Of a stretch of DNA of 64,000 nt, positions 17,367 to 26,249 are shown piece by piece. Source of the stretch: Bacteroidaceae bacterium (GTDB taxonomy: Bacteria > Bacteroidota > Bacteroidia > Bacteroidales > Bacteroidaceae); assembly GCA_017645305.1 (NCBI GenBank), contig JAGCPD010000067.1, forward strand, positions 1 through 64,000, in the 5' to 3' direction. The notes beneath the pieces were generated by a model. It searched no databases and was not told the DNA's origin. It saw nothing but the letters and a program-made list of their open reading frames with translations. Each line of letters begins with the position of its first letter. The stretch's first letter is position 1. A program made the position numbers and the translations under genes.

Positions 17367-18581
17367 ATGAGAAAGACAATCGTTATAGCACTGGCATTGA
17401 CTTGCCAAATATTTGCTTTCGCGCAGAAAGCTGAAACCATCGAATCCTTCGTAGCCAATCGCCACGAGACGGAGTGGTACGCAGCACAGGCAGAGGCTTG
17501 GCAGAAGATAGTGGATGCCAACCCGCACGACCAATGGGCCTGGCGTAATCTGTTCAGCGCCACCTATTATCACGACCAATTTACCAATGGATGGGGAATA
17601 ATTGATGACGAATCCAGAACAGCTGATGTGCTCCGCAAGATGGAAGCCACGCTGCCCGACAGTTATGTACTGAACCTCAGTAAGGGTCGTTTCTGCCTGA
17701 GTACCGACGAGGCTGCCAAGCGGGGAGACAACATCCTCCGCGCCATAGAACTGATGCCCGAGGACATCTGCCCTGAAGACCTCGAATATCTGGCTACCCG
17801 TCTATGGATTGTTGACCCAGAGAACCCACGTGTCAAGGAACTGTACACCAAAACGTACCAAAACAAGTATTTTCCCACCCGCATCATGCATTTCAACTAT
17901 AATATGCTCCAATGTTTGCCGCCAAATGCCCTCTACTTTTCCAACGGCGACCTTGACACAGTACCCATGAAGGTGTTGCAAGAAGCGCTGGGTGAGCGAA
18001 CGGATGTCATCATCATCAACAACTCTTTCCTCCACGCCACGCCTTTCATGGAAGCCATCTACAAGAAATTGAACATCAAGCCGCTAACCCTGAATGTGCA
18101 GGACTATGGGAAGTATGGCGATGACTGGCTCCAGCACTACGAATCTGACATTATTATGTATATAATCCATGAGAGCAAGCGGCCTGCCTACTTCTCGCCC
18201 ACAAATGGCAAAGTCTCTATCTTGGACAAGGACAGCATCTACAACGAGGGACTTGTGCTGAAATACAGCCCCAAGCCCTACAACAACTTCGATGTGGCGA
18301 TGTACAACGTGAAGGAGGTGTATAGTCTGGAGTACCTTGCCGAGCCGGACCTCGTCTATGATAATTGGGAGACAAGCGAGCAGATGGACATGAACCATGT
18401 GACACTTTTGGCGAACCTGATATCTAAGTTCCGAAAGAAAGGCGATGAGGCTCAGGCTCAACGTCTCTATAATATCCTTAGCAAATGCGTAGAGCGATGT
18501 GCAATCGCACATAAGAATACAGACCAGCCAGAGGAGATGAAAGCTTATTACGAGAATCTGCTGAAAGAGCAACTCCAATGA
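17367..18581 (+). CDS. Secreted protein of unknown function with DUF2723-like NGDxDT segment
   Basis: 404 residues with a signal peptide (cleavage expected after FAFAQ, about residue 20). The N-terminal half is helical and TPR-like (WYAAQAEAWQKIVDANPHDQWAWRNLF, ILRAIELMPEDICPEDLEYLA). In the middle, NALYFSNGDLDTVPMKVLQEALGERTDVIIINNSFL resembles the soluble C-terminal part of DUF2723 glycosyltransferase-like proteins (NGDnDTfPL...GiRTDV), but no membrane domain is present. I do not recognise a function. It lies directly upstream of an ECF sigma factor and its membrane partner, so it may be part of that signalling unit. Confidence 0.7.
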   Translation: MRKTIVIALALTCQIFAFAQKAETIESFVANRHETEWYAAQAEAWQKIVDANPHDQWAWRNLFSATYYHDQFTNGWGIIDDESRTADVLRKMEATLPDSYVLNLSKGRFCLSTDEAAKRGDNILRAIELMPEDICPEDLEYLATRLWIVDPENPRVKELYTKTYQNKYFPTRIMHFNYNMLQCLPPNALYFSNGDLDTVPMKVLQEALGERTDVIIINNSFLHATPFMEAIYKKLNIKPLTLNVQDYGKYGDDWLQHYESDIIMYIIHESKRPAYFSPTNGKVSILDKDSIYNEGLVLKYSPKPYNNFDVAMYNVKEVYSLEYLAEPDLVYDNWETSEQMDMNHVTLLANLISKFRKKGDEAQAQRLYNILSKCVERCAIAHKNTDQPEEMKAYYENLLKEQLQ

Positions 18582-18586
18582 AAATG

Positions 18587-18635
18587 TTCAATGGTCAATA
18601 TTCAATGGTCAATGGTCAATGGTCAATGGTCAATG
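18587..18635. repeat. GGTCAAT heptamer array at the sigma-factor start
   Basis: About six copies of the 7-bp unit GGTCAAT (one variant, ATTCAAT) fill the gap between the secreted-protein gene and the sigma-factor gene. The array offers extra in-frame ATGs at 18591 and 18612, so it may be translated as MVN(I/G)QWS repeats. Confidence 0.9.
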
Positions 18636-19202
18636 TTTAAACCCCTCTCTGCACTCACGGACAGCGAACTGATGCAGCGGGTGAGCAGCAAGGACGATGA
18701 TAGGGCTTACGGCGAGCTCTATCATCGTCATGCTCGCAGGCTCATGGGCTTCTTCTACAGGCAGACGGGCAGCGACGAGGCTTTGGCTGCTGACTTGACG
18801 CAGGATGCCTTCATGCGAGTTTGGACGGCTCGCGACAGGTATTCCGGTTCCAGCTTCCGAACCTGGCTCCTCACCATCGGCTACAACCTCCTGAAGAACC
18901 ACTACCGCCACAGCGAACATCAGCGGCAATATGAGACCTTTGTGGTGCAGACGCACGAGGAATTGGCAGAAAGCAACGTCATTGACACATTGGACAATGA
19001 AGCCTTCGACCAAGCCCTGAAGCATCTGCTGGAGAAGATGTCGCAGGAGAACAGGCTGCTCTTCTCACTCAGATACGAAGAGGAACTGACCGTCCCGCAG
19101 ATAGCTGCCGTGATGTCGTTGCCGGAAGGCACCGTGAAGTCACGACTCCATACATTAACCCAATCATTAAGACAAAAACTCAACCATCATGATACAGTTT
19201 GA
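18633..19202 (+). CDS. ECF-type RNA polymerase sigma factor
   Basis: 189 residues from ATG 18633 (MFKPLSALTDSELMQRV). In-frame starts exist upstream at 18591 and 18612 within the repeat and would add 14 or 7 residues. Region 2 runs from AYGELYHRHARRLMGFFYRQTG through LTQDAFMRVWTARDRY and FRTWLLTIGYNLLKNHYR. Region 4 is LLFSLRYEEELTVPQIAAVMSLPEGTVKSRLHTL, a helix-turn-helix for the -35 site. It directs polymerase to envelope- or signal-dependent genes. The last 14 bases overlap the start of a single-span membrane protein, the usual position for an anti-sigma factor. Confidence 0.9.
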   Translation: MFKPLSALTDSELMQRVSSKDDDRAYGELYHRHARRLMGFFYRQTGSDEALAADLTQDAFMRVWTARDRYSGSSFRTWLLTIGYNLLKNHYRHSEHQRQYETFVVQTHEELAESNVIDTLDNEAFDQALKHLLEKMSQENRLLFSLRYEEELTVPQIAAVMSLPEGTVKSRLHTLTQSLRQKLNHHDTV

Positions 19203-19632
19203 AGAAAAACTCCGCACATCGGCACAGCGTCTTGCCGAACGAGACAACAGAACCCTGCACACCCCAGGGAATCCCTTGCAGCAGAAACGCACCTATTGGG
19301 GATGGGTGGCAACACCCGCAGCAGCCGTAGTGGGTCTCGTCTTTGGCATGTCCATGCATTTGATTATAGACAACAGACAACAGACCACGGACACTTCAAT
19401 GGTCAATGGTCAATGGTCAATGGTCAATGAAAAAGACACCGTCCGAATCGTCCAACCCATTCACGACACGCTCTATCTGACGCAGATAGTGGAGAAGGAA
19501 AAGGTCATCGAGAGATACCTCCCTGCCCAGCAAGTGGTGGCATCAGAGCCAGAGGACTCCAGCGCTCAGGCGGAGGAATGTACCTCCATCCAATGCGACG
19601 GCATCAACTACGCCATCCTTGCTTCGAACTGA
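19189..19632 (+). CDS. Small single-span membrane protein, putative anti-sigma partner
   Basis: 147 residues: about 35 charged cytosolic residues (MIQFEEKLRTSAQRLAERDN), one membrane segment (about 38-60, WVATPAAAVVGLVFGMSMHLII), and a periplasmic tail with KDTVRIVQPIHDTLYLTQIVEKEK. Position and topology fit an anti-sigma factor, but no zinc-finger or FecR domain is visible, so this is inference. Residues 69-80 (SMVNGQWSMVNE) are encoded by the same GGTCAAT heptamer found ahead of the sigma gene, inserted in frame just outside the membrane. A strong terminator follows. Confidence 0.65.
   Translation: MIQFEEKLRTSAQRLAERDNRTLHTPGNPLQQKRTYWGWVATPAAAVVGLVFGMSMHLIIDNRQQTTDTSMVNGQWSMVNEKDTVRIVQPIHDTLYLTQIVEKEKVIERYLPAQQVVASEPEDSSAQAEECTSIQCDGINYAILASN
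19394..19430. repeat. GGTCAAT heptamer array inside the anti-sigma-like gene
   Basis: Four to five tandem copies of GGTCAAT, in frame, giving a 7-residue peptide period (MVNGQWS). Same unit as at 18587-18635. Confidence 0.9.
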
Positions 19633-19654
19633 ACAATGAGTATCTTACCCAACA

Positions 19655-19692
19655 CCCCGCTGCATCGCAATGACACAGCGGGGCTTTTGTTT
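19655..19692 (+). terminator. Terminator of the sigma/anti-sigma unit
   Basis: CCCCGCTG (19655-19662) pairs with CAGCGGGG (19676-19683), followed by CTTTTGTTT. Confidence 0.85.
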
Positions 19693-19784
19693 AGTAAAAC
19701 GACGACATACCATTCATATTATTCCTGCCTGACATGTCTTTTTTATGCAAAAGTTATAAGAAACTGCACAGAAAAAAAGAAAAA

Positions 19785-19816
19785 CTTGTATTAGTGAGCA
19801 GTAATTAATAACTTTG
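19785..19816 (+). promoter_or_regulatory. Promoter of the CotH-domain gene
   Basis: CTTG at 19785-19788 and TAACTTTG at 19809-19816, gap 20. Confidence 0.7.
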
Positions 19817-19868
19817 TGCATACTATTACAACCATTTTACTATTTATAAACAGTAAAAACCTTAAAAA

Positions 19869-22658
19869 ATGCTGTACGAGAAACAATTAAACAGAATACT
19901 ACAGATAACCGTCCTGTGCCTGACAGGTTCGATGCCGAACCTTTATGCAGAAACTCCTGCTGACGAGATTCATAAGCTGACTGGTACCGTGATAGGGACG
20001 GAGCAGAGCTACGACTACGAGACAGGTTCAGCTTCGTACAACGTTAACACGGTGGCGAATGCCTTCGACGGAGACCTCTCCACCTTTGTTGCCACTTACG
20101 AACGGTCGCACGTCTGGGTCGGGCTGGATTTAGGCTATCCTCACGTCATTACCCGTGTAGGGTGGAGTCCACGTAATGGCGGTGTTGGCCCCAAACGTGT
20201 AGTCTTGGGCATCTTCGAGGGTTCCAACCGCGAGGACTTCATGGATGCCATTCCCCTATATATGATTACGGAGGAGGGAACAATCGGCGTAATGTCGTAT
20301 GCCGATGTGCATGTCTCGCGCGGTTTCCGCTATGTCCGCTGGTGCGCTCCTGCAGACAGCCGCTGCAACATTGCCGAACTGGAGTTCTATGGCTACGAAG
20401 GCAAAGGAGACGACTCCTGCTTCTATCAGCTGACCAACCTGCCCACCCTCTCATATCACACCTACGAGGGGATAGAGCCTTATGACAAGGTTCATGAGCT
20501 GGAGTCCGAGATGTGCCTTATTTACGATGACGGCACCCGGGTGCAGGAATACCCGACGCTGGTCCGCGAACGCGGCAACGGCTCACGGTACGAGGCATTC
20601 CTGAAACGACCCTACCGTCTGAAGTTCAACGACGGCAAGAGCCACTATATGCTCAAGGACTCTCCGCTGCAGAGTCCCAGCAAGAGCAAGAAGTGGACAC
20701 TGCTGCCCAACTGGCGCGAGAAGACCCTGATACGCAACAACATTGCTTTCGAGATGAGCCGACGGTTGGGGCTGAGCTACACGCCTTGGATTCAGAACGT
20801 GGATGTAATCGTAAACGGTGAGTATAAGGGCAACTACCAGCTTTGCGACCAGGTGACGGTGGATCCGAACCGTGTGGATATCACCGACATGACTTCTGAC
20901 GATAATGAGGAGCCTAACATCAGCGGCGGCTACCTGCTGGAGATAACCAGCCCGGGAGGCGAGCAATACCACTTCTACAGCAATCAAGGCGGAATCCCCG
21001 TGGATGTAAAGTCCCCCGACGAGAAGGATATTACCGACGAACAATTCTCGTACATCAGTAACGCATTCAACGAGATGGAATCCCGTCTATGGACTCCCAA
21101 CTACACAAACCCCGATGAGGGATACCGCAGCAGGCTGGATCTGGAGAGCTTCCTGCGCTTCTTCCTGGTGGGTGAATTTGCGGGCAACAATGATGCCATG
21201 TGGAGCCTGTATCTATATAAGGAGCGGGGAGACGACCTGTTCCGGTTCGGCCCCGTATGGGACTTCGACCTCAGCATGGACAACGACCAGCGTACCTATC
21301 CCGCAAACGGCAAGCCCGACTGGCTCTACAACTATGGTTCAGCTGTCACAGGCATACGAGCCTTTGTGGGCCGAATCCTTTCCGACCCCTACGCCAACGA
21401 CAGGCTAAGCTCCATCTGGGCCGAACTGCGCGAGAGCGGAGCATTTTCACGCGACAGCCTGTGGGCATTTGTAGATAGCCTGGGCCAGGTGATGGACGAA
21501 TCGCAAAAACTGAACTTTACCCGTTGGGACAACCTGGGGCAGCTACTGACACTACAGCAATTCGCTCCTGGCACATATCAGGGTGAGCTGGACATCGTCA
21601 AGAACTATCTGAAGGAACGCATCCGCTGGATAGACAAGAAACTGGGATATGGAGAAATTCCTGATACGCTGCAGAACCTGGACTTCGTGATATCCACTCC
21701 ACAGGATCTGATGGACTTTGCCGAGCGGGTGAACGACGGTCAGACTAACATCAACGGCATCGTAACGGCCGACCTTGACTTCTACGACCTTACCCTGAGC
21801 CCCATCGGTTCACAGCTTAATCCTTACACAGGATGCTTTGACGGCGGGGGACATACGTTCAGCAACCTGACGATAGAATCAAACAACAACTATACAGGCC
21901 TGTTTGGTGTCGTCAGCGGAGGTTCCACCATCAGGAACTTCACACTTGACGAGACCTGCTCCATCACCGGTGCATCATACGTAGGAATCATCGGAGGTTC
22001 AAACGGAGGGGGTATCGTCACTATGGAATGTCTGGGCAACGAGGGTTCCGTAACAGCTCTGGGTCGTAACGCCGGTGCCATCTTTGGCTGTAACATGTCG
22101 GCGGAAGCCACGCCCATTTTCACCAACTGCTATGCCACGGGGCTCGTGAGGGGAGAACGCGAGAGCGGTCAGATAACCGGTTATGCCGGAAACGGACAAG
22201 CGTACAACTGCTACGGAAGCGGCCTGATTGAGGGTTATTATTACGAGGACATGAGCGATGCCATGCTGCGCGGCAAACCCAGGGCCGCCAACTGCTTCTC
22301 CACCGTTCCAGACCGGGGAGCCACAGAGGTTACGCCCGACCAGGTGGCCAATGGCGAGCTGTGCTATCTGCTCAACCTGGACCTGGAGAGCCCCGTCTGG
22401 TTTCAGACCCTGGGCGAGGACGACCACCCCGTGCTGAATCCCACTCACGGCATGGTAAGAATGGATGACAACGGGGCATATTATAACGATGACACGGACG
22501 GAATCACGGAAGTGAAAAATGAAAGAGTGAAAAATGGAAAATTTGCAGAAGCTGTTTACGACCTGAGCGGCCGTTGGGTTGGTAATGGAAAATTGATAAA
22601 TGGACAATTAAAGCCCAGCATCTACCTAATCAACGGCAAAAAGATGCTGGCAAGGTAA
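19869..22658 (+). CDS. Secreted CotH-family protein with F5/8C-like and GLUG-like domains
   Basis: 929 residues. Signal peptide, then an F5/8 type C-like carbohydrate-binding module (about 45-175; AFDGDLSTFVA...VWVGLDLGYPHVITRVGWSPR). A CotH kinase-fold domain spans about 190-590 (ERGNGSRYEAFLKRPYRLKF, GEFAGNNDAMWSLYLYKERG, FGPVWDFDLSMDNDQR, with the VWDFDLS aspartates expected to bind metal). A GLUG/beta-helix region (about 625-800; GCFDGGGHTFSNLTIESNNNYTGLFGVVSGGS) follows, and the tail VYDLSGRW...SIYLINGKKML is typical of exported Bacteroidetes proteins. The target is unknown. Near the C-terminus two stretches (about 879-892 and 905-915: VKNERVKNGKF, VGNGKLINGQLK) are encoded by simple repeats inserted in frame. 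Confidence 0.85.
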   Translation: MLYEKQLNRILQITVLCLTGSMPNLYAETPADEIHKLTGTVIGTEQSYDYETGSASYNVNTVANAFDGDLSTFVATYERSHVWVGLDLGYPHVITRVGWSPRNGGVGPKRVVLGIFEGSNREDFMDAIPLYMITEEGTIGVMSYADVHVSRGFRYVRWCAPADSRCNIAELEFYGYEGKGDDSCFYQLTNLPTLSYHTYEGIEPYDKVHELESEMCLIYDDGTRVQEYPTLVRERGNGSRYEAFLKRPYRLKFNDGKSHYMLKDSPLQSPSKSKKWTLLPNWREKTLIRNNIAFEMSRRLGLSYTPWIQNVDVIVNGEYKGNYQLCDQVTVDPNRVDITDMTSDDNEEPNISGGYLLEITSPGGEQYHFYSNQGGIPVDVKSPDEKDITDEQFSYISNAFNEMESRLWTPNYTNPDEGYRSRLDLESFLRFFLVGEFAGNNDAMWSLYLYKERGDDLFRFGPVWDFDLSMDNDQRTYPANGKPDWLYNYGSAVTGIRAFVGRILSDPYANDRLSSIWAELRESGAFSRDSLWAFVDSLGQVMDESQKLNFTRWDNLGQLLTLQQFAPGTYQGELDIVKNYLKERIRWIDKKLGYGEIPDTLQNLDFVISTPQDLMDFAERVNDGQTNINGIVTADLDFYDLTLSPIGSQLNPYTGCFDGGGHTFSNLTIESNNNYTGLFGVVSGGSTIRNFTLDETCSITGASYVGIIGGSNGGGIVTMECLGNEGSVTALGRNAGAIFGCNMSAEATPIFTNCYATGLVRGERESGQITGYAGNGQAYNCYGSGLIEGYYYEDMSDAMLRGKPRAANCFSTVPDRGATEVTPDQVANGELCYLLNLDLESPVWFQTLGEDDHPVLNPTHGMVRMDDNGAYYNDDTDGITEVKNERVKNGKFAEAVYDLSGRWVGNGKLINGQLKPSIYLINGKKMLAR

Positions 22659-22700
22659 GGCATTTTTTCGTCCGTGTGGCTTAACGAAAATGCTCTTTTC

Positions 22701-22731
22701 TTGCCTGTATCGGTAAAAAACCGTACTTTTG
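22701..22731 (+). promoter_or_regulatory. Promoter of the beta-helix protein gene
   Basis: TTG at 22701-22703, TACTTTTG at 22724-22731, gap 20; about 40 bases before ATG 22772. Confidence 0.75.
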
Positions 22732-22771
22732 CAGCAAGTATCAAAAGAGAAACCTGCAGACTGACATTCGT

Positions 22772-23992
22772 ATGAAAGATTGGAAAAGAAAACTTGGCAT
22801 ACTCGTCATCGCCCTAATCGCAGTAACCAGTCAGGTAAACGCGCAGGGTTGGGTTTCCGTGCAGACAGTGGGCGTGCTGCCCCGGAATACGGCCGAGGAG
22901 AACCGGCAACACCTGCAGGAAGCCATTGACAAGATGAGCCCCTTGGGCGGTGTGCTGTATATAGAGCCGACACAGGGCGGTTATCCCATGCAGGGCGGCA
23001 TAATCCTGCGGCGCAACGTTACCCTGTTGGGAGCCCATGGACCGACAGGCCGCGGTACAGCACTGCCCGACCGTTCGGGACCAACGGGTTCCCTGTTTGT
23101 CATTCGCGACCGCGAGCATCCCTTCCTTACCGTTGAATCTGCCACACAGGTGCGGGGCATCCAGTTCTACTACCCCGAGCAGGCCTGGCAGGATGACAGT
23201 CAGGTCATCGCCTACCCGCCCACCATCCGTATGTCACCCGACCAGGCGGTGCAGGGCGTCACACTCAGCTGCTTGACCTTCTACGGTGAGTACATGGCGA
23301 TGGACTTCCGCGCCAAGGCTCCGCACATCTGCGAACAGATTCTCTTTGAACACTGCTACGGCTATCCCCTGAGCGGACAGTTCATAGCCATAGACCGCTG
23401 CTACGATGTGCCGCGCATCCTGCACTGTCATGTCAACCCAGCCAACATGAGGGAGTTCCGGCGGTTGTTCTCGCGTCAGGTCATCGACAGCGTAGTCGGC
23501 CGCAAGACCTACACCTACTGGATCGACCACACAGACAACGCCCAGTTGATGGATCTCTTTACCTTCGGTGCCTTCGGTGGCATCTGGTTGGGCAACGAGA
23601 CATACGGGCAGATGACAAACTTCAACTTCGATTGCGTCAGCATCGGCATACACAAGCTGGGCAGCCAGTGGACAAACCGCAACTGGCAGATTGCGCAGGG
23701 TTCCATCATCGCCAATGTAGGCGAACGGCTGGAGGATGTGCATCCCATTCTCATAGAAGGCAAGGGACACACCTCACTTTCGAATGTCGAAAGTTTCTCA
23801 GGCAACAATGCAGCCCTTACCACCCTGGGTGCCTCATGGGACTACATCACCGTCCGCGGCGAAGCCTCCGTTACCCTTACCGGATGCAGGATGCAGGGAT
23901 ACAAGTCAGACAACCCCATCCACCTCTCTGAAGGAGCCCGTCTGCAGGCCATCGGCTGTACAGACCGGGACAACCATCGCATACAGTTATGA
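22772..23992 (+). CDS. Secreted pectate-lyase-like beta-helix protein
   Basis: 406 residues with a signal peptide ending QVNAQ (about residue 25). The opening VGVLPRNTAEENRQHLQEAIDKMSPLGGVLYIEPTQGGYPM is the usual entry strand of pectin-lyase-fold proteins (compare GH28/PL families: a list of positions, then G.vyipaG.Y). It continues as short beta rungs such as VTLSCLTFYGEYMAMDF and QILFEHCYGYPLSGQFIAIDRCYD. Catalytic residues of known pectate lyases are not evident, so polysaccharide lyase or hydrolase activity is only possible. It has its own promoter and no SusCD pair nearby. Confidence 0.7.
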   Translation: MKDWKRKLGILVIALIAVTSQVNAQGWVSVQTVGVLPRNTAEENRQHLQEAIDKMSPLGGVLYIEPTQGGYPMQGGIILRRNVTLLGAHGPTGRGTALPDRSGPTGSLFVIRDREHPFLTVESATQVRGIQFYYPEQAWQDDSQVIAYPPTIRMSPDQAVQGVTLSCLTFYGEYMAMDFRAKAPHICEQILFEHCYGYPLSGQFIAIDRCYDVPRILHCHVNPANMREFRRLFSRQVIDSVVGRKTYTYWIDHTDNAQLMDLFTFGAFGGIWLGNETYGQMTNFNFDCVSIGIHKLGSQWTNRNWQIAQGSIIANVGERLEDVHPILIEGKGHTSLSNVESFSGNNAALTTLGASWDYITVRGEASVTLTGCRMQGYKSDNPIHLSEGARLQAIGCTDRDNHRIQL

Positions 23993-24053
23993 AACAGAAA
24001 TACGCATTATTCCCTGATATCCACTATACAACAAACAATATTTCTATTATATA

Positions 24054-25109
24054 ATGATACACCTGGAAAGCGACTATAACAACGGTGCACACCAAACGGT
24101 GCTGCGCCATTTGACAGAGACCAATGACGAGCGTACTCAAAGCTACGGCGACGACCGCTTCAGTGAACAGGCCCGCAACTTGATTCGCGAGGCTTGCAAG
24201 ACATCCGATGCACAAATCTGGTTCCTGGCTGGTGGAACGCAGACCAATGCCACCATCATAGACTGCGTACTGCAGCCCTACGAAGGAGTCCTGTGTGCCG
24301 AGACAGCTCATATCAACGTACATGAGGCCGGAGCCGTCGAATTCACCGGACATAAAGTCATCGCACTGCCAGCCCGCGAGGGGAAACTCAATGTAAAGGA
24401 CCTGCAGGCATGGCTTACAGCTTATTTTGCCGATGATACAGCCGAACACATGGTACGTCCGGGAATGGTTTATATCACGTTCCCCACCGAATTGGGCACA
24501 CTCTATTCGGCCGAAGAACTGAAAGCCCTTCACGATGTCTGCCGGAAGTACGACCTGAAACTTTACGTGGATGGTGCCCGTCTGGCCTACGGCTTGGCAG
24601 CAAGTCCGGACGTAACGCTGCCGTTGTTGGCACAGACGACCGATGTCTTCTATATTGGCGGCACAAAATGCGGAGCCCTGTGCGGCGAGGCGGTGGTATT
24701 CCCCAAGGGCGATGCTCCTACCCACATGCTTAGCCGCATCAAGCGTCACGGTGCACTGCTGGCCAAAAGCCGCGTCGTAGGCGTACAGTTCGAGGCATTG
24801 TTCACATCCACACAACCAGAGACCCCCTTATACTTAGAAATCGGTCAACAGGCTGTTGCCCTGGCCATGCGGCTGCGTCGTCTCTTCGTAGAAAGCATGG
24901 GATACCATCCCTTTATTGACTCGCCGACGAACCAGCAGTTCTACATCGTTCCGAATGACGACCTTGGGCGGCTGCGTCAACTTATCGGCTTCGAGGTATG
25001 GTGTCCGGTAGATGATCACAACACAGCCTGCCGATTTGTCACCAGCTGGGCCACCACGGATGCAGAAATAGAGGAATTGGAAAAGAAACTTGGGAAAACC
25101 GGTCTCTGA
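24054..25109 (+). CDS. Low-specificity L-threonine aldolase
   Basis: 351 residues, fold type I PLP enzyme of the beta-eliminating lyase family. SDYNNGAHQTVLRHL opens the protein, the cofactor-binding region has FLAGGTQTNATIID, AHINVHEAGAVE stacks on the ring (His90), YVDGARLAYG (Asp173) binds the pyridine nitrogen, and IGGTKCGAL carries the Schiff-base Lys205. It splits L-threonine or allo-threonine to glycine and acetaldehyde. The stop lies nine bases from the convergent transporter stop. Stereo-preference cannot be read from sequence. Confidence 0.92.
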   Translation: MIHLESDYNNGAHQTVLRHLTETNDERTQSYGDDRFSEQARNLIREACKTSDAQIWFLAGGTQTNATIIDCVLQPYEGVLCAETAHINVHEAGAVEFTGHKVIALPAREGKLNVKDLQAWLTAYFADDTAEHMVRPGMVYITFPTELGTLYSAEELKALHDVCRKYDLKLYVDGARLAYGLAASPDVTLPLLAQTTDVFYIGGTKCGALCGEAVVFPKGDAPTHMLSRIKRHGALLAKSRVVGVQFEALFTSTQPETPLYLEIGQQAVALAMRLRRLFVESMGYHPFIDSPTNQQFYIVPNDDLGRLRQLIGFEVWCPVDDHNTACRFVTSWATTDAEIEELEKKLGKTGL

Positions 25110-25118
25110 ACCTATGGT

Positions 25119-26063
25119 TTAGTCTGGTCGCCGCCTGTAAAGCTGCCAGGCATTATAGACATTGTGCCAGATGCTGTAGAAGCCTCCTGCCAATGCTGTC
25201 AAGGGGTCAAAGAAAGTGTAGCCCATCCAGATGGCAAGGACGGTGTTCTTCTGTCCACATGCCTGTCCGGCACTGATGGCATCAGTATAGTGCCCGCCTA
25301 TCTTTTTGCCTACAGCGAACTGCACAACACAAGCCAGCACAGAGCCTGCAGCGATGGCAAGACAGAGTGCCGGTGTTACCTCGGCATGAACGACGATACG
25401 GGTAGTAACGGCAATGGCAAGTGACAATGATACCACCCACAGATGAAAAGGAAGGTCGGGCCGGCTGACAAGGGAACGCACCAAAGCCGGGGAAATGCGA
25501 CGCAGGACAAAGGCCACCAGCAACGGAAAGATAAGGAGGGGGAACACCCTGCGGATAATCATCCAGAAAGAAAGCCAAAAGCCGATATTGCCCGTCGGAT
25601 TCACAATCGGTATAAGAACAGGGAAAAGCACTGCGGCACAAAGGTTGATAAGCATGGTATAGGCCGTAAGCGTACCGGCATTGCCGCCCAGCTTAGTTGT
25701 CACCACCGCTGCCGCCGTTGCCGTGGGACAAAGGAAACAAAGCATCGTACTTTGCAGAAAGAGCCTGCCAGTGCTGTCTTCTGCCGACTGGTGAAGTATG
25801 CAAAGCACAACCGCAAGGCCTGCCTGCAGTGCCAGCAGCCACCATTGCCAGCCTCTGAGCCGCATATCACTTGGACGAATACGGCAGAAAGTAAGCGTGA
25901 GCATACAGAAGATAAGTATGGGCTGTACATAGCTGACCCCTTCTACCACCGCTTCCTTGACAGTCGGCGAGAGTGGCAAACTGCGGCAGAAAAGGTAACC
26001 CGAAGCACCTGCAATCATACTCAGCGGCAGCGCCCAGTTCCTGAGAAATTTTCTGATATTCAT
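25119..26063 (-). CDS. BASS family (bile acid:sodium symporter-like) transporter
   Basis: 314 residues from ATG 26063 (MNIRKFLRNW). A TTG at 26090 overlaps the promoter -7 box and is rejected. Nine to ten membrane helices are visible. The motif GQACGQKNTVLAIWMGYTFFDPLTAL near the C-terminus is the conserved helix-9 region of BASS-fold carriers, and CFLCPTATAAAVVTTKLGGNAGTLTAYTMLINL is the matching N-terminal repeat. Substrates of this bacterial branch are uncertain (organic anions or pantoate-like molecules). It is monocistronic, convergent to the aldolase. Confidence 0.85.
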   Translation of the reverse strand: MNIRKFLRNWALPLSMIAGASGYLFCRSLPLSPTVKEAVVEGVSYVQPILIFCMLTLTFCRIRPSDMRLRGWQWWLLALQAGLAVVLCILHQSAEDSTGRLFLQSTMLCFLCPTATAAAVVTTKLGGNAGTLTAYTMLINLCAAVLFPVLIPIVNPTGNIGFWLSFWMIIRRVFPLLIFPLLVAFVLRRISPALVRSLVSRPDLPFHLWVVSLSLAIAVTTRIVVHAEVTPALCLAIAAGSVLACVVQFAVGKKIGGHYTDAISAGQACGQKNTVLAIWMGYTFFDPLTALAGGFYSIWHNVYNAWQLYRRRPD

Positions 26064-26087
26064 CCTTACCTTCGCTTTTGCTGGCTG

Positions 26088-26095
26088 CAAAATTA
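26088..26095 (-). promoter_or_regulatory. -7 element of the BASS transporter promoter
   Basis: TAATTTTG on the minus strand, 24 bases ahead of ATG 26063. No convincing -33 TTG. Confidence 0.45.
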
Positions 26096-26193
26096 GTCAA
26101 ATTCTTCCGCTTAACAGGGATTTATGACAAATTTTCTTTCCTTTGCATCGTAAATGGGCATCGATGAAAGATTCCGGTATTACGAATAGAAAC

Positions 26194-26233
26194 AACAAGG
26201 GAAAGCCTCTCGCGGGAGAGGCTTTCCCTTGTT
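26194..26233 (-). terminator. Strong terminator of the xylose operon
   Basis: A perfect 18-bp stem, AACAAGGGAAAGCCTCTC (26194-26211) with its complement at 26216-26233, around a GCGG loop, 17 bases after the xylA stop. Minus-strand sequence continues GTTTCTATTC. Confidence 0.9.
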
Positions 26234-26249
26234 ATAGAACTGCTTTCTT

